DNA from: Betaproteobacteria bacterium
GTDB taxonomy: Bacteria > Pseudomonadota > Gammaproteobacteria > Burkholderiales > Usitatibacteraceae
Length of the DNA stretch: 64,000 nt
Reading direction: 5' to 3'
NCBI GenBank assembly: GCA_016791265.1
Contig: JAEUMY010000020.1
Coordinates: 1 to 64,000 of the forward strand
Below, piece by piece: positions 20,056-33,090 of this stretch (position 1 is the first letter of the stretch; each line of letters starts with the position of its first letter). The notes under the pieces are model-generated. The model was given only the letters and a program-made list of their open reading frames with translations. It was not told the DNA's origin and ran no database searches. A program made the position numbers and the translations under genes.

Positions 20056-21363
20056 TCAGCGCAACGGCCGCACCAGCGAATTGAACACTTCGAAATAACT
20101 TGGAAAAGTCTTCGCCACGCAGCCCGGCTCATTGATGCGAATCGCACGTCCCGAGAGGCTGGCGAGCGAGAAGCACATGGCCATGCGGTGATCATCGTAG
20201 GTATCGATGCCGCTGACCGACTGCCGCCACTGCACAGGCGGGGTGACGCGTATCCAGTCCGCCCCCTCCTCCACACCCGCGCCCAGCTTGCGCAGCTCAG
20301 CGGCCATGGCTGCCAGCCGATCCGTCTCCTTCACGCGCCAGCTCGCGATATTGCGCAGCGTCGTCGTCCCGTCGGCAAACAATGCGACGACGGCCAAGGT
20401 CATGGCAGCGTCGGGAATCTCGTTGGCATCGAAATCGATGGCACTGATCGGCGATTGAAGGTCGCGTGACGCCTCGACCCACTGTTCAGACCAGGTGATG
20501 CGTCCGCCCATGGTCGCCAGCACATCGGCGAAGCGCGCATCGCCCTGGATGCTGTCGCGGCCGATGCCATGCACCCGCACCGGCCCGCCACCGATGACCC
20601 CTGCGGCCAGAAAGTAGGATGCCGACGATGCATCCCCCTCCACTGCGAGCGTGCCGGGCGAGGTGTAGGCGCTGCCCTGTGGAATGGTGAACCGACTCCA
20701 GCCTTCACGCTTCACCGCCACACCAAAGCGCTGCATGAGATTCAGGGTGATTTCGATGTAGGGCTTCGAAATGAGTTCGCCCTGCACTTTGATGCAGACG
20801 TCGCCGCCGCTCGCCGCCAGCGGCGCGGCCTGGAGCAGCCCGGTGAGGTACTGACTCGAGACATCGCCCTTCACCCAGGTGCTACGCAAAGCGGCAGCAC
20901 GCGGCGGCCCAATGAGAAGTGGCGGGTAGCCCGCGTGCTGCTCGCTGCGAATATTCGCACCCCATTCCTGCAGCGCAACGACAAGATCGCCGATGGGGCG
21001 TTCGTGCATCCGCGGCACGCCGTGCAGACGATAGATGCCGCCGGACAGCGCCAGCGCGGCAGCCAGCGTGCGGATGGATAGTCCGGAATTGCCGACGAAT
21101 ATGTCGGCCTGCTTCTGCGGAAATCTGCCCACCCCTTGGACCCGCCAGCGCGTGCCGCCCAGGTGATCCAGACCGACACCCAAGGCGCGCAAGGCGTCCA
21201 GCATGACCTTCGCATCGTCGGAATCCAGGACACCATCGAGCACGGTTTCGCCTTGTGCCAGCGCTGCCAGCAAGAGCACCCGGTTGGTGATGCTCTTCGA
21301 GCCCGGGAGATGCATCTCGCCCGCCAGCCTTGCGGCAGGTTGCAATTCAATGTGGTCAGTCAT
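20056..21363 (-). CDS. aroA: 3-phosphoshikimate 1-carboxyvinyltransferase (EPSP synthase)
   Basis: A 435-residue enzyme of the shikimate pathway. It has [18 protein letters not shown] (residues 19–36), [15 protein letters not shown] in place of the commoner NxGTxxR block, [12 protein letters not shown], and the C-terminal [24 protein letters not shown]. It appears to be the class I, glyphosate-sensitive type by its conserved SxxEYG-independent layout, but subclass is not proven here. Start 21363 overlaps tyrA by 4 bases. A palindrome copy encodes WGANIRSEQ at a position where the family normally has a similar GAxIR sequence, so it arose by base substitution, not insertion. Confidence 0.95.
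   Translation of the reverse strand: MTDHIELQPAARLAGEMHLPGSKSITNRVLLLAALAQGETVLDGVLDSDDAKVMLDALRALGVGLDHLGGTRWRVQGVGRFPQKQADIFVGNSGLSIRTLAAALALSGGIYRLHGVPRMHERPIGDLVVALQEWGANIRSEQHAGYPPLLIGPPRAAALRSTWVKGDVSSQYLTGLLQAAPLAASGGDVCIKVQGELISKPYIEITLNLMQRFGVAVKREGWSRFTIPQGSAYTSPGTLAVEGDASSASYFLAAGVIGGGPVRVHGIGRDSIQGDARFADVLATMGGRITWSEQWVEASRDLQSPISAIDFDANEIPDAAMTLAVVALFADGTTTLRNIASWRVKETDRLAAMAAELRKLGAGVEEGADWIRVTPPVQWRQSVSGIDTYDDHRMAMCFSLASLSGRAIRINEPGCVAKTFPSYFEVFNSLVRPLR
20947..20958. repeat. Iterated palindrome, copy 8
   Basis: Exact copy in aroA, read as ANIR. Confidence 0.95.
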
Positions 21364-22247
21364 TCCGCCGTATTCTCCGCGCCCACGTTGAAGCGAGCCA
21401 GCCACGCGTCACGCCTGTCACGGGCGCGGGCCATCAAGCGCTCCAATCCCGGGCCATCACCGGCAGCCACCAGGGCACGCAGCGCCGCCAACTTGTCACC
21501 ATAGCTGTCGATTTCGCACAGCAGCGCCTCGCGATTATTGAGCGCGATGTCCCGCCACATCTCCGGCGATGACGAGGCAATGCGGGTGAAGTCGCGAAAG
21601 CCGCCGGCGGCGAAAGCGAAAAGTTCATCCGCATTCGGGCGCGCGGCGATGTCGTCCACCAGCGCGTAGGCCAGCATATGCGGCAAATGGCTGACCGCCG
21701 CGAACACGGCGTCATGTTGCGTCGGCGTCATGGTCGACACGCGCGCGCCGCAGGCACGCCAGAGCGCGGCGATGCGGTCGACATCCTCGGCACGCTGATC
21801 CGCTGATGGCGTCAATACAACATGCCGACCTTCGAACAACGCCGGCTCGGCGGCGGCAACACCCGACTTCTCGCGACCGGCGACGGGGTGGGCGGGAACG
21901 AACTGACTCACACGTTCGCCGAGGCCGGCTTTCGCGGCGCCAATCACGTCCTGCTTGGTGCTGCCCGCATCGGTGATGAGACAACCAGGCGGCAGCACGT
22001 CGCGAATGGCGGCAAATAGCTGAGGCATCTGTCCGACCGGTGTCGCCAGCAGCACGACATCGGCGGCTGTCACCGCATCGCGAATATTCGCAGCGGCGCG
22101 ATCGATCACGCCCAGACGAAGCGCTTCATCCAGCGGCGCGCGACCCAGGCCGACCACTTCAGCCACCGCGCCAGCCCGCTTCAGCGCGAGGGAAAACGAC
22201 CCACCGATGAGACCAACGCCGACAACGGCGAGACGTGGCAGCGGCAT
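21360..22247 (-). CDS. tyrA: Prephenate dehydrogenase
   Basis: A 295-residue TyrA-family enzyme. Its Rossmann motif [19 protein letters not shown] (residues 8–26), [10 protein letters not shown], the prephenate-binding [15 protein letters not shown] (about residues 115–130) and [20 protein letters not shown] are conserved. It converts prephenate to 4-hydroxyphenylpyruvate on the tyrosine branch; it lacks an N-terminal chorismate mutase and a C-terminal ACT domain. It sits between hisC and aroA with a 3-base gap and a 4-base overlap. A palindrome copy encodes AANIRDAV. Confidence 0.94.
   Translation of the reverse strand: MPLPRLAVVGVGLIGGSFSLALKRAGAVAEVVGLGRAPLDEALRLGVIDRAAANIRDAVTAADVVLLATPVGQMPQLFAAIRDVLPPGCLITDAGSTKQDVIGAAKAGLGERVSQFVPAHPVAGREKSGVAAAEPALFEGRHVVLTPSADQRAEDVDRIAALWRACGARVSTMTPTQHDAVFAAVSHLPHMLAYALVDDIAARPNADELFAFAAGGFRDFTRIASSSPEMWRDIALNNREALLCEIDSYGDKLAALRALVAAGDGPGLERLMARARDRRDAWLARFNVGAENTAE
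22080..22091. repeat. Iterated palindrome, copy 9
   Basis: Exact copy in tyrA, read as ANIR. Confidence 0.95.
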
Positions 22248-22250
22248 CGC

Positions 22251-23369
22251 TCAGCGCCCGGCCAGCGCGGCATCCAGCGCATCATCCAGTGCCTTGAGGA
22301 AGCGCTCGTTCTGAGCCGCTGTGCCGATGGTGACGCGCAGATAGTCCGGCAATCCATAGCCCGCAATGGGTCGCACGATCACGCCCTGCTTCAGCAAGGA
22401 CTCGAAGACCTGCCGCGCCGAGGCGCCGACTTTGAAGGTGATGAAGTTGCCAAACGCAGGCAGATAGGCGATGCCGCGCTGGTCAAAGGCCTTGCGCAGC
22501 ATGCCGAGCCCCGCCGTGTTGAGCGCCCGGCTCTGCTCGATGAAGCCTTCATCCGCCAACGCTGCGACAGCCGCGACCATGGCGAGGTGATTCACGTTGA
22601 ACGGCTGGCGCACGCGATTCATGAGATCGATGAGCGCCGGTTGCGCGAACCCGAAGCCGATGCGCAGGCCGGCCAGGCCAAAGGCCTTGGACAACGTGCG
22701 CGACAGAATGAGATTGGGAAACGCCTGAAGCCACGGCACGCTGTTGTAGGCATCGTTCCCGGAGAGGTATTCGCCGTAAGCCTCATCCACCAGCACCAAC
22801 ACGCGCTCCGGCACTCGCGCGAGAAAGGCATGCAGCGCCGCACCCGATACGAAGGTGCCCGTCGGGTTGTTGGGATTGGCGAGAAAGATGAGTTTCGTGT
22901 CCGGCCGGATGGCGGCCAGCATGCCATCGAGGTCGTTGCCGAAATCCCTGGCCGGCACCTCGATGCCGGTGGCGCCGACGGCCTGCGTCACCAGCGGATA
23001 CACGGCAAACGCATGTTGCGAATAGATGGCCGAGTCACCGGGTTGCAAGAAGGTGCGTGCGGCAAGTTCAAGCACATCGTTGGAACCGTTACCCAGAATG
23101 ATCTGCTCGGGTCGCACGTCGAACCGCTTGCAAATGGCGGCCTTCAACGCGAAGCCGCCGCCATCGGGATAGAGCGCGAGATCATTCAATGCCGACCGAA
23201 TCGCGGCGAGCGCCTTGGGTGACGGCCCCAGCGGGTTTTCGTTCGACGCGAGCTTGATGATGTCGGCCTCGGCCATGCCCAGTTCGCGTGCCACATCGGA
23301 AATCGGTTTGCCGGGAGCATAAGGCGCGATGGTGCGAATATTCGCAGGGGCGAGTTGGGTCAGATCCAT
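22251..23369 (-). CDS. hisC: Histidinol-phosphate / aromatic aminotransferase
   Basis: A 372-residue class I/II PLP aminotransferase. It has IKLASNENPLGPSPKA (about residues 40–55), ILGNGSNDVLELAAR, FLANPNNPTGTFV, VDEAYGEYL, and the PLP lysine in LSRTLSKAFGLAGLRIGF. Placed between pheA and tyrA, it is the betaproteobacterial copy thought to transaminate aromatic keto acids as well as histidinol phosphate. Start MDLTQLAP at 23369 was chosen from family alignment; the frame upstream is open but runs into pheA. The palindrome lies at codons 9–12 (PANIRTI). Confidence 0.93.
   Translation of the reverse strand: MDLTQLAPANIRTIAPYAPGKPISDVARELGMAEADIIKLASNENPLGPSPKALAAIRSALNDLALYPDGGGFALKAAICKRFDVRPEQIILGNGSNDVLELAARTFLQPGDSAIYSQHAFAVYPLVTQAVGATGIEVPARDFGNDLDGMLAAIRPDTKLIFLANPNNPTGTFVSGAALHAFLARVPERVLVLVDEAYGEYLSGNDAYNSVPWLQAFPNLILSRTLSKAFGLAGLRIGFGFAQPALIDLMNRVRQPFNVNHLAMVAAVAALADEGFIEQSRALNTAGLGMLRKAFDQRGIAYLPAFGNFITFKVGASARQVFESLLKQGVIVRPIAGYGLPDYLRVTIGTAAQNERFLKALDDALDAALAGR
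23334..23345. repeat. Iterated palindrome, copy 10
   Basis: Exact copy at codons 9–12 of hisC, read as ANIR. Confidence 0.95.
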
Positions 23370-23449
23370 GGTTCCGAGACTTTGCGATGGGCGATTATTG
23401 ATTGGGGCGTTGCGAGTTGAGCAGTGTTCGGGCCTGCCGCTTGAATCGG

Positions 23450-24550
23450 TCAAATGACCGCTTGCGGATACGAGCCGAGAACTTTGACGTAGCCGGCCAC
23501 GCTTCGCAGCTCTTTCAGCGCTTCGGCGAGATTGGCGTCGTCACGATGTCCCTCGACGTCAACGAAAAACAGATATTCCCAGATGGCGACGCGTGAAGGT
23601 CGGGATTCGAATTTGGTCATGGAAACACCGCGCTGCGCGAAGGGCGTCAGCATTTCGTAGACAGCGCCCGCGCGATTTTTCGCCGACAGCACCAACGAGG
23701 TCTTGTCCTTGCCTGACGGCGCCGGGTGGTAGTTGCCGAGAATCAGAAAACGAGTCGTGTTGTTGGGCTCGTCTTCGATGTTGCTTGCGAGGAGCGAAAG
23801 TCCGTAGTGTTGGGCGGCGGTGTCGCCCGCCACGGCGGCGGTGCCGGGTTCGACCGAGGCGCGGCGCGCGGCCTCCGCGTTCGAGGACACTGCGACACGC
23901 TCCGCGTTGGGCAGACTGTTGTTCAGCCACTCGTGGCATTGCGCGAGCGACTGTCCGTGGGAGAAGACCCGGCTGATCGCCTTGAAATCGCACTGCGCGC
24001 GGCTCATGAGGTGATGATGAATGCGCACCAGCACCTCACCGCAGATGTTCATGGTGCTCTGAGGCATCAGATCCAGCGAACGACCCACCGCACCTTCTGT
24101 GGAGTTTTCGACAGGCACGACGCCGAAGTCGGCGGCGCCGGACTCCACGGCCCGATACACCTCGTCGATGCTGGGGCAAGGCAGCGTGTCGGCGCCCTCG
24201 CCAAAGTGCTTGATGGCCGCCTTTTCGCTGAATGTGCCGGCAGGACCCAGGTACGACACCGTGATCGGCCGCTCAAGCGCGAGACAGGCCGACATGATTT
24301 CGCGGAAGAGGCGCGCCGCGACCTCGTCGGGCAATGGCCCTTGATTGAGCTCCTTGATGCGGCGGAGCACCTGCGCCTCACGTTCCGGGCGGTAGGCTTG
24401 CCCCACCTTCAGGCTGCCCACCTTTCGCGCCAGCGCCGCGCGCTCATTCAAGCGCTTGAGAATCTCGCCATCGAGCGAGTCGATGGCTTCACGCAGCTGG
24501 GAAAGCTGGGCGGACGGAACGGGCGGTGACGACTCGGGCTTGGCGGACAC
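23450..24550 (-). CDS. pheA: Bifunctional chorismate mutase / prephenate dehydratase (P-protein)
   Basis: A 366-residue protein with three modules. Residues 15–95 are an AroQ chorismate mutase (LREAIDSLDGEILKRLNERAAL). Residues 96–275 are the prephenate dehydratase domain (VSYLGPAGTFSEKAA, FGVVPVENSTEGAVGRSLD). Residues 285–366 are an ACT domain that binds phenylalanine (GAVYEMLTPFAQRGVSMTKFESRPS). The ESRP signature of feedback inhibition is present, so the enzyme is probably Phe-regulated. It lies between serC and hisC. Confidence 0.96.
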   Translation of the reverse strand: MSAKPESSPPVPSAQLSQLREAIDSLDGEILKRLNERAALARKVGSLKVGQAYRPEREAQVLRRIKELNQGPLPDEVAARLFREIMSACLALERPITVSYLGPAGTFSEKAAIKHFGEGADTLPCPSIDEVYRAVESGAADFGVVPVENSTEGAVGRSLDLMPQSTMNICGEVLVRIHHHLMSRAQCDFKAISRVFSHGQSLAQCHEWLNNSLPNAERVAVSSNAEAARRASVEPGTAAVAGDTAAQHYGLSLLASNIEDEPNNTTRFLILGNYHPAPSGKDKTSLVLSAKNRAGAVYEMLTPFAQRGVSMTKFESRPSRVAIWEYLFFVDVEGHRDDANLAEALKELRSVAGYVKVLGSYPQAVI

Positions 24551-24642
24551 GGGGCTACTCGGCAGATCAGAAATCGGGGCTCAACGTCGCGATGAGCAAG
24601 AGCACGCAAGTTTACCCGACGGCGGCAGCGAAAACGGAAGGC

Positions 24643-25728
24643 TCAGCCGTTGCGCGCGGCGAAGTCCTTCATGTAGTCCACGAGCGCTTCGACACCCGCG
24701 AGCGGCATGGCGTTGTAGATCGAAGCGCGCATGCCGCCGACCGCCTTGTGCCCCTTCAAGCCGGCAAGGCCCGCTTCCTCGGCACCGGCGAGGAACGCGC
24801 TGTTCAAGGCATCGTCGTTCAACACGAACGGCACGTTCATGCGTGAGCGGTCCGCGCGGGCGACCGGGTTGGTATAGAACCCGCCCGATTCATCGATGCA
24901 ACGATAGAGCAGCGCCGCCTTGCGAATATTCGCAAGCTCGATGCCGGCGAGCCCGCCCTGCGCTTGCAACCATTTGAAGGTGAGGCCCGCGAGATAAATG
25001 GCGAATGTCGGCGGCGTGTTCAGCATGGAGTCGTTGGCCGCCTGCTGGGTGAAATCGAACACTGACGGCGTGAGTGGATGCGCGCCACCCAGCAAATCTT
25101 CGCGCACGATGACGAACGTGAGCCCGGACGGTCCGATGTTCTTCTGCGCGCCGCCATAAATGCAGCCATAGCGATTGACATCGATGGGCCGCGACAAGAT
25201 GTGCGAGGACATGTCCGCGACCAGCGGCACATCGCCCGTGTTCGGCGTCCAGAAATACTCGACGCCATGGATGGTTTCGTTGGTGCAGGTATGCACGTAG
25301 GCGGCGTCGGGCGAAAGGCGCCACTCCGCCTGCGGCGGCACGCGCGTGAACTTCTGACTCTCGCTCGATGCCGCGATATGAACCTGGCAATACTTCCCCG
25401 CTTCTTTGATGGCGCCAGCGGACCAGTGGCCCGTGTTCACGTAGTCGGCGCACGTCTTGCCGCGCAGCAAGTTGAGCGGGATGAACGAAAACTCGCCCTT
25501 GCCGCCACCCTGCAGGAACAATACCTTGTAGCCGGCGGGGATACCGAGCAGCGTGCGGAAGTCGCGTTCAACCTCTTCCGCAACTGCCATGAACACCTTG
25601 CCGCGATGGCTCATTTCCATCACGGACATGCCTGTGCCGTTGAAGTCGAGCAGCTCGGCTTGCGCCTGCTTCAGCACGGGCTCGGGGATGGCGGCCGGAC
25701 CCGCGGAAAAATTGAAAATGCGGGCCAC
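24643..25728 (-). CDS. serC: Phosphoserine aminotransferase
   Basis: A 361-residue PLP enzyme of serine and pyridoxine synthesis. It begins [23 protein letters not shown]. It includes [32 protein letters not shown], and the PLP lysine in [18 protein letters not shown] (about residue 197). It ends in [25 protein letters not shown]. It follows the DUF2059 gene by 6 bases. A palindrome copy encodes LANIRKAA. Confidence 0.96.
   Translation of the reverse strand: MARIFNFSAGPAAIPEPVLKQAQAELLDFNGTGMSVMEMSHRGKVFMAVAEEVERDFRTLLGIPAGYKVLFLQGGGKGEFSFIPLNLLRGKTCADYVNTGHWSAGAIKEAGKYCQVHIAASSESQKFTRVPPQAEWRLSPDAAYVHTCTNETIHGVEYFWTPNTGDVPLVADMSSHILSRPIDVNRYGCIYGGAQKNIGPSGLTFVIVREDLLGGAHPLTPSVFDFTQQAANDSMLNTPPTFAIYLAGLTFKWLQAQGGLAGIELANIRKAALLYRCIDESGGFYTNPVARADRSRMNVPFVLNDDALNSAFLAGAEEAGLAGLKGHKAVGGMRASIYNAMPLAGVEALVDYMKDFAARNG
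24922..24933. repeat. Iterated palindrome, copy 11
   Basis: Exact copy in serC, read as ANIR. Confidence 0.95.
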
Positions 25729-25734
25729 GGGGTG

Positions 25735-26282
25735 CTACTTGACGGGCGCTGGACCGAAGCGCTTCATCGCCTCCTGCTGGATGAGCGGTATGCGCTTTTG
25801 CACTTGTTGCATGGTGAACTGCATGGATTCCTGCGTGATCACTGGCAGCTTGGTCATCATTTTCTTGCCGATGGGTGAACGATAGAACGCGGCAAGCTCA
25901 TCGATTTCCGCGGTCGTGAAATGACGGCCATAGATCTGGATCGTGGACTTCTGCACATCATCCAGAAATTCCTTGCCCAGAAATTGATCCATCAGCGTGG
26001 CGCCCAACTTCGGCATTTCCTCGTCCAGCTTGGTCAGCGCTTCCCGTTTTTTCTCTTCAGACATCCCGGATTGTTCAATCGCGCCACGCGCGCCCGCCGC
26101 CATCTGCTGCGGCAACGCCGCCTTCATCGCACCCATGGTTTGCTGCAGAGTCTTCTCGAAGTCCATGGCATCGAACAACCGGTTCAACGCCGCCTCCTTG
26201 GCGGCATCTATCGGCTCGCCCGCACTGGCCGCATGGGTGAAGGCGGCGGCCAGTACAAAACAAGCACCTTGAATCAACTTTC

Positions 26283-26286
<4 letters not shown>
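25735..26286 (-). CDS. Periplasmic DUF2059 protein
   Basis: A 183-residue secreted protein. Residues 1–22 form a signal peptide ([22 protein letters not shown]). The remainder matches the DUF2059 helical family, with the recognisable [31 protein letters not shown] block near residues 115–145. Function is unknown. It overlaps gyrA by 4 bases and precedes serC by 6, so it is co-transcribed with both; this placement is common in betaproteobacteria. Confidence 0.88.
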
Positions 26287-28835
<2,549 letters not shown>

Positions 28836-29197
28836 GACTCTAACTTCCTGAATTTGAATAGTTTTCAGCCTGACACCGACGACTTTCTCCGGGCCAAGGC
28901 AACCGCCAATCGTAACACATCCCGCCTTCTTTTCCCGGGGTCGGGAGACCGGGAAACCACAATAGGTTGTGTACCCGGACTGTTGCATCCGCACAACTCA
29001 TCGGCCTCGGGTGTTGCGCATTTCCCGACGCTGCGGTTGTGCCTGAAAAGACCTATCGTGTATGATTTATTTGGCTCAAAAAGCGCTTCACGCCGCTCGC
29101 AAACCCGGAAAACGGGTTGCAACGGCGGCAATTGCTGCAACATTCACATAGCAATCTGCACCGACAATAATTTCCTCTTACCTCTTGGGAGCATCAA
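28836..29197. promoter_or_regulatory. gyrA–ompA divergent intergenic region
   Basis: 362 bases without a gene between divergent gyrA and ompA. On the plus strand TTGTGC (29037–29042) and TATGAT (29061–29066), 18 bases apart, make a plausible sigma-70 promoter for ompA, leaving a ~130-base leader. The leader contains TTGCA…TGCAA inverted elements around 29116–29145. The gyrA side (28840–28990) is mixed sequence with no clear promoter by eye. No palindrome copy is present. Confidence 0.5.
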
Positions 29198-29836
29198 ATG
29201 AAGACCTCCAAAACGAACATGCTGGTCCTCGGCCTCGCTGCCTTGGCCGTTTCAGGCCTGGCCTTCGCAGGCGTGACCCCGAATGTGACCGACGCTGCGG
29301 GCACCCCGGTTCGCGATGCCTCCGGCAACTGCGTGCAGTCTTCCGGCGTCAACCATCCTGACTGCATGCCGAAGAAGGCGGCTGAACCTGCCAAGCCGGC
29401 TGAACCGGCAAAACCCGCCCAGCCGGCGAAGCCTGCTGAGCCCGCCAAACCCGCTGAAGCGCCCAAGGCACCCGCCTCGGTCAAGCAGGCCATCACCATC
29501 CAGGCTGAAGCCCTGTTCGACTTCGACAAGTCCGTGTTGAAGCCAGAAGGCAAAAAGAGCCTCGACGACGCCGTCGCCAAGCTGGCTGGCATCGATGTCG
29601 AAGTGATCATCGCCACGGGTCACACCGATTCAATCGGCTCCGAAGCCTACAACCAGAAGCTGTCCGAGCGTCGCGCCAATGCGGTGAAGGACTACCTGGT
29701 GAGCAAGGGTGTCGCCGGCAACAAGGTCACCACGCTCGGCAAGGGCGAGACCCAGCCGGTCGCCACCAACAAGACGGCCGACGGTCGCGCCAAGAACCGC
29801 CGCGTTGAAGTCGAGTTCAAGGGCGTGAAGCAATAA
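29198..29836 (+). CDS. ompA: OmpA-family peptidoglycan-binding protein
   Basis: A 212-residue protein. Residues 1–24 are a signal peptide. A short segment with two cysteines (GNCVQSSGVNHPDC) is followed by a Pro/Ala/Lys linker of AKPAEP repeats (about residues 60–95), then an OmpA_C domain (residues 100–212). The domain shows LFDFDKSVLKPEGKKSL, ATGHTDSIGSEAYNQKLSERRA and GRAKNRRVEVEFKG, including the Asp and Arg that hold diaminopimelate. There is no eight-strand beta-barrel, so it is a periplasmic tether rather than a classical porin. A strong terminator follows. Confidence 0.92.
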   Translation: MKTSKTNMLVLGLAALAVSGLAFAGVTPNVTDAAGTPVRDASGNCVQSSGVNHPDCMPKKAAEPAKPAEPAKPAQPAKPAEPAKPAEAPKAPASVKQAITIQAEALFDFDKSVLKPEGKKSLDDAVAKLAGIDVEVIIATGHTDSIGSEAYNQKLSERRANAVKDYLVSKGVAGNKVTTLGKGETQPVATNKTADGRAKNRRVEVEFKGVKQ

Positions 29837-29857
29837 TCCGGACGCTCAAGTCCTCCC

Positions 29858-29888
29858 GAAGCCCCGCCCCGTGCGGGGCTTCTTTTTT
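29858..29888 (+). terminator. Rho-independent terminator of ompA
   Basis: A perfect 10-bp stem GAAGCCCCGC / GCGGGGCTTC with a CCCGT loop, followed by six T residues. Confidence 0.95.
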
Positions 29889-29908
29889 GTGGCTACGATG
29901 CCGACTCC

Positions 29909-31216
29909 ATGAACGAAGTATTGCTTCTCCCTCGCTGGATCGTGCCGGTGCGCCCGCATGGCGTGACCTTGACCGATCACGCGCTCGCCGTGCGCGACGG
30001 CGAAATCGTCGCCCTGCTGCCAAAGGCCGAGGCGCTGCGCGAATATTCGCTCTGGCCGAGCATCGATCTGCCCGATCACGTCCTGATTCCGGGCCTGATC
30101 AATCTCCACACGCACTCGGCAATGAGCCTCATGCGCGGCCTGGCGGACGACCAGCCGCTTATGAAGTGGCTCAGCGAGCACATCTGGCCGGCCGAGTCGG
30201 TCCACGTAAGCCCCGAGTTCGTGCGCGACGGCGCGCAGCTCGCGTGCGCCGACATGCTGAAGAGCGGCACGACCTGCTTCAACGACATGTATTTCTTTCC
30301 CGAGGCGACCGCCGAGGCCGCGCTTTCAATGCGCATGCGCGCCTGCATAGCCATGATGGCCATCGAGTTTCCGTCCGCCTACGCGAAGTCGGCGGACGAG
30401 TATCTTGAAAAGGGTCTCGCCACCCGCGACTCGCTCCGCCACGAGCCGCTCCTCAACTTCACATTCGGCCCGCATGCGCCTTACACGATTTCAGACCGGA
30501 CCTTCGAACGCATCGCGCGACTGTCCGCCGACCTGGATGTGCCGGTTCACATTCACATCCACGAAACTGCCGGCGAAGTTGCTGACGGCGTCAAGGCGCA
30601 CGGCAGGCGGCCTCTGGCGCGCCTCAATGACCTGGGTCTCGTCAATTCAAGGCTGATTTCGGTGCATTCGGTGCATTTTTCAGCGACCGAAATTGAGCTC
30701 ATGGCCCGTCAGGGCGCACATGTCGCGCACTGCCCCGCGTCGAATCTGAAGCTTGCAAGCGGCATCGCACCCATCTCCGAGCTGTCGCGCGCGGCTGTGA
30801 ACGTGGGCATCGGCACCGATGGCGCGGCCAGCAATAATCGTCTGGACATGCTGGCCGAGATGCGTCTGGCGGCGCTGCTGGCAAAAGGCGCCTCGGGTGA
30901 CGCCAGCGCAGTGCCGGCCGCCGACGCATTGGCCATGGCCACGATCAACGCGGCCACCGCGCTGGGACTCTCGGATCGCATCGGCTCCATTGAGCCGGGC
31001 AAGCGGGCCGACCTCGCCGCGCTCGACTTCTCCCGCGCCGAGACGGCACCTTGTTTTGATGTCATCTCCCATCTCGTCTACGCCGCCGCGAGCGAGAATG
31101 TGAGCCATGTCTGGGTCGACGGCGAACTTCTGCTGGCCGACCGGGTTCTTACGCGGGTGAGTGAACAGGCACTGATTGCCAAGGCGCAAGAATGGAAAGC
31201 ACGCATACAACCGTGA
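29909..31216 (+). CDS. mtaD: S-adenosylhomocysteine / methylthioadenosine deaminase-type amidohydrolase
   Basis: A 435-residue TRZ/ATZ-family amidohydrolase. Metal ligands are in [15 protein letters not shown] (about residue 68–70), [11 protein letters not shown] (about 213) and the catalytic aspartate in [13 protein letters not shown] (about 304–314). Members in this operon position deaminate 5'-methylthioadenosine and S-adenosylhomocysteine, the by-product of UbiG methylation, which makes the pairing with ubiG sensible; the exact substrate here is inferred. It overlaps ubiG by 25 bases. A palindrome copy encodes REYSLW, the only exact copy in that reading frame. Confidence 0.88.
   Translation: MNEVLLLPRWIVPVRPHGVTLTDHALAVRDGEIVALLPKAEALREYSLWPSIDLPDHVLIPGLINLHTHSAMSLMRGLADDQPLMKWLSEHIWPAESVHVSPEFVRDGAQLACADMLKSGTTCFNDMYFFPEATAEAALSMRMRACIAMMAIEFPSAYAKSADEYLEKGLATRDSLRHEPLLNFTFGPHAPYTISDRTFERIARLSADLDVPVHIHIHETAGEVADGVKAHGRRPLARLNDLGLVNSRLISVHSVHFSATEIELMARQGAHVAHCPASNLKLASGIAPISELSRAAVNVGIGTDGAASNNRLDMLAEMRLAALLAKGASGDASAVPAADALAMATINAATALGLSDRIGSIEPGKRADLAALDFSRAETAPCFDVISHLVYAAASENVSHVWVDGELLLADRVLTRVSEQALIAKAQEWKARIQP
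30039..30050. repeat. Iterated palindrome, copy 12
   Basis: Exact copy in mtaD, read in the third frame as part of REYSL. Confidence 0.95.
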
Positions 31217-31911
31217 ACGCGGACCCCGCCGAGCTGGCCAAGTTCGGGGCGCTCGCCTCGCGCTGGTGGGATCCCGAAAGCGAGTTCAAACCGCTGCACG
31301 ACATCAATCCGTTGCGGCTGGCCCATGTCGAGCGGAAAGTCGGCGGCATCTCAGGCAAGCGGATTGTCGACGTGGGCTGCGGCGGCGGCATTCTCGCCGA
31401 GAGCATGGCGGCGCGCGGCGCTGTAGTCACTGGCATCGATCTTTCGGAAAAACCGTTGGGCGTCGCCAAACTCCACCTACTGGAATCCGGCCAAACGGTT
31501 GACTACCGTCTCACTGCGGCGGAGGACCTGGCCCAAGAAACACCGGGACACTTTGACGTCGTGACCTGCATGGAATTGTTGGAACATGTGCCTGATCCCG
31601 CATCCACTGTGCGCGCCTGCGCCACGCTTGCCAAACCGGGCGGCTGGGTGTGGTTCTCCACCATCAACCGCAATCCCAAGTCATATCTCTTCGCCATCAT
31701 CGGCGCGGAATATGTGCTGCGTCTCCTGCCGCGTGGCACGCATGATTACGCGCGCTTCCTCACCCCCGCCGAGCTGTCGGCCATGGCGCGCCAGGCGGGG
31801 TTGGATGTCGACGACCTCACCGGCATGACCTACAACCCGTTCACCCAGGTCTATGCGTTGGGACGCGATGTGGACGTGAACTACCTCGTCGGTTGCCGAA
31901 AGCCGGAATGA
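31192..31911 (+). CDS. ubiG: Ubiquinone biosynthesis O-methyltransferase
   Basis: A 239-residue SAM methyltransferase that performs both O-methylations of ubiquinone. The N-terminal [28 protein letters not shown] is the UbiG hallmark. The SAM motif is [16 protein letters not shown] (about residues 58–73), followed by [14 protein letters not shown] 31192 has AAGG 7 bases upstream; a GTG at 31213 overlapping the mtaD stop would also give a normal N-terminus, so the start is not certain. Confidence 0.95.
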   Translation: MESTHTTVNADPAELAKFGALASRWWDPESEFKPLHDINPLRLAHVERKVGGISGKRIVDVGCGGGILAESMAARGAVVTGIDLSEKPLGVAKLHLLESGQTVDYRLTAAEDLAQETPGHFDVVTCMELLEHVPDPASTVRACATLAKPGGWVWFSTINRNPKSYLFAIIGAEYVLRLLPRGTHDYARFLTPAELSAMARQAGLDVDDLTGMTYNPFTQVYALGRDVDVNYLVGCRKPE

Positions 31912-33068
31912 TGCGACAGCCGCGCCGGCAATTTCTCGCGTCAATGGCTGCGATCGCGGCGAGCGGCGCATTGCCGGCCTGGGCGCAGGGTGCGGACGCG
32001 CCCCGCCGGCTCATCCTCGTCTATCTCAAGGGTGGCAACGACGGCTACAACACTGTCGTGCCGTACACCGACAAGGCGTACTACGCCATGCGGCCCAACA
32101 TCGCCGTGCCGCGCGACGCCGCGGTGCGGCTGGATGAGCGCTTCGGACTGCACCCGATGCTGGCGTCGATTCAGCCCATCTGGGCTGAAAGGGAGCTGGC
32201 CATCGTGCAAGGCATCGGCCTGCCCGAGGTTCACGATCAGCACTACAGCGATTACGAGCGTCTCGTCACCGGCACGGGACCCGACGAATATTCGCTTGAC
32301 GGCTGGGCCACGCGCGCGCTGCTGCCCACGCTGGCGAATCGCGATTTCGATGCCGTCGCACTGGACTCGCTCGACATTCGCGAAGGTGACGCGATGGGCC
32401 CTTTTCGCGGCGGAAAGCTTCGCGTCATCAACGCCCCGCATCCTGGCGAGCTGCAGGCCGTGCGCGACTTTGGCAAGGCGACACACGTGACCACGCCGCC
32501 GCTTGCCGGCCGATCATTGCTGTCGTATCCGCCGCTCAATCTTGCGACCCGGTTTCCCGAGGAACCGTTCGGCCATGCCTTGCGCGCGGCGGTGGAACTC
32601 GCGAGAGCACGGCCTGAGCTGCCCACCATCCACATCACCCTTGACTCGTTGGACGGCGACCGTCATCACTGCTTTGACACCCACTGGAAACAGCTTGACT
32701 ATCACGGTGAGGGCTTGCGCCGCCTCGGCGCGGGACTCATCGCTCTTCGCGCGGCGCTCAAGGAAGCCGGCCTCTGGGAGACCACCGTGGTCGCCACCTA
32801 CGACGAATTCGGCCGCTCGCCACGCGAGAACAAGGCGCGCGGCACCGAGCATGGCTGGGCCAGCACGCAGTTCCTGATGGGCGGTCGCGTGCGCGGCGGC
32901 TTCCACGGCCGGGCGCCCGCCATCGCCAACGTCCACTGGATCGGCGGCGACAAACCGGTCATCGACTACCGCCAGCTCTACACCACGCTCATCGAACATT
33001 GGTGGGGCGGCAATGCGGCGGGCATGTTTTCACAACGCTTTCGCCCGCTGGACTTGATTCGAGCGTGA
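31908..33068 (+). CDS. DUF1501 protein with twin-arginine signal
   Basis: A 386-residue protein of the DUF1501 (sulfatase-like fold) family. The N-terminus [24 protein letters not shown] is a twin-arginine signal, so it is exported folded. The mature part has [17 protein letters not shown] and a C-terminal [19 protein letters not shown] block, both typical. The family is uncharacterised; members often pair with DUF1800 proteins, which is not the case here. ATG 31908 overlaps the ubiG stop (ATGA). Its insertion between ubiG and gph is unusual. A one-mismatch palindrome (ACGAATATTCGC) encodes DEYSLD. Confidence 0.88.
   Translation: MMRQPRRQFLASMAAIAASGALPAWAQGADAPRRLILVYLKGGNDGYNTVVPYTDKAYYAMRPNIAVPRDAAVRLDERFGLHPMLASIQPIWAERELAIVQGIGLPEVHDQHYSDYERLVTGTGPDEYSLDGWATRALLPTLANRDFDAVALDSLDIREGDAMGPFRGGKLRVINAPHPGELQAVRDFGKATHVTTPPLAGRSLLSYPPLNLATRFPEEPFGHALRAAVELARARPELPTIHITLDSLDGDRHHCFDTHWKQLDYHGEGLRRLGAGLIALRAALKEAGLWETTVVATYDEFGRSPRENKARGTEHGWASTQFLMGGRVRGGFHGRAPAIANVHWIGGDKPVIDYRQLYTTLIEHWWGGNAAGMFSQRFRPLDLIRA
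32284..32295. repeat. Near copy of the palindrome (one mismatch)
   Basis: ACGAATATTCGC in the DUF1501 gene, read as DEYSL. Confidence 0.7.
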
Positions 33069-33090
33069 AGGCAAGCAGGCCCGTGTCCTC

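Noticed and set aside
28836..28994. An N-terminal extension of GyrA
   Set aside because: The 53 extra residues show no conservation pattern; the family starts at MESFAKE.
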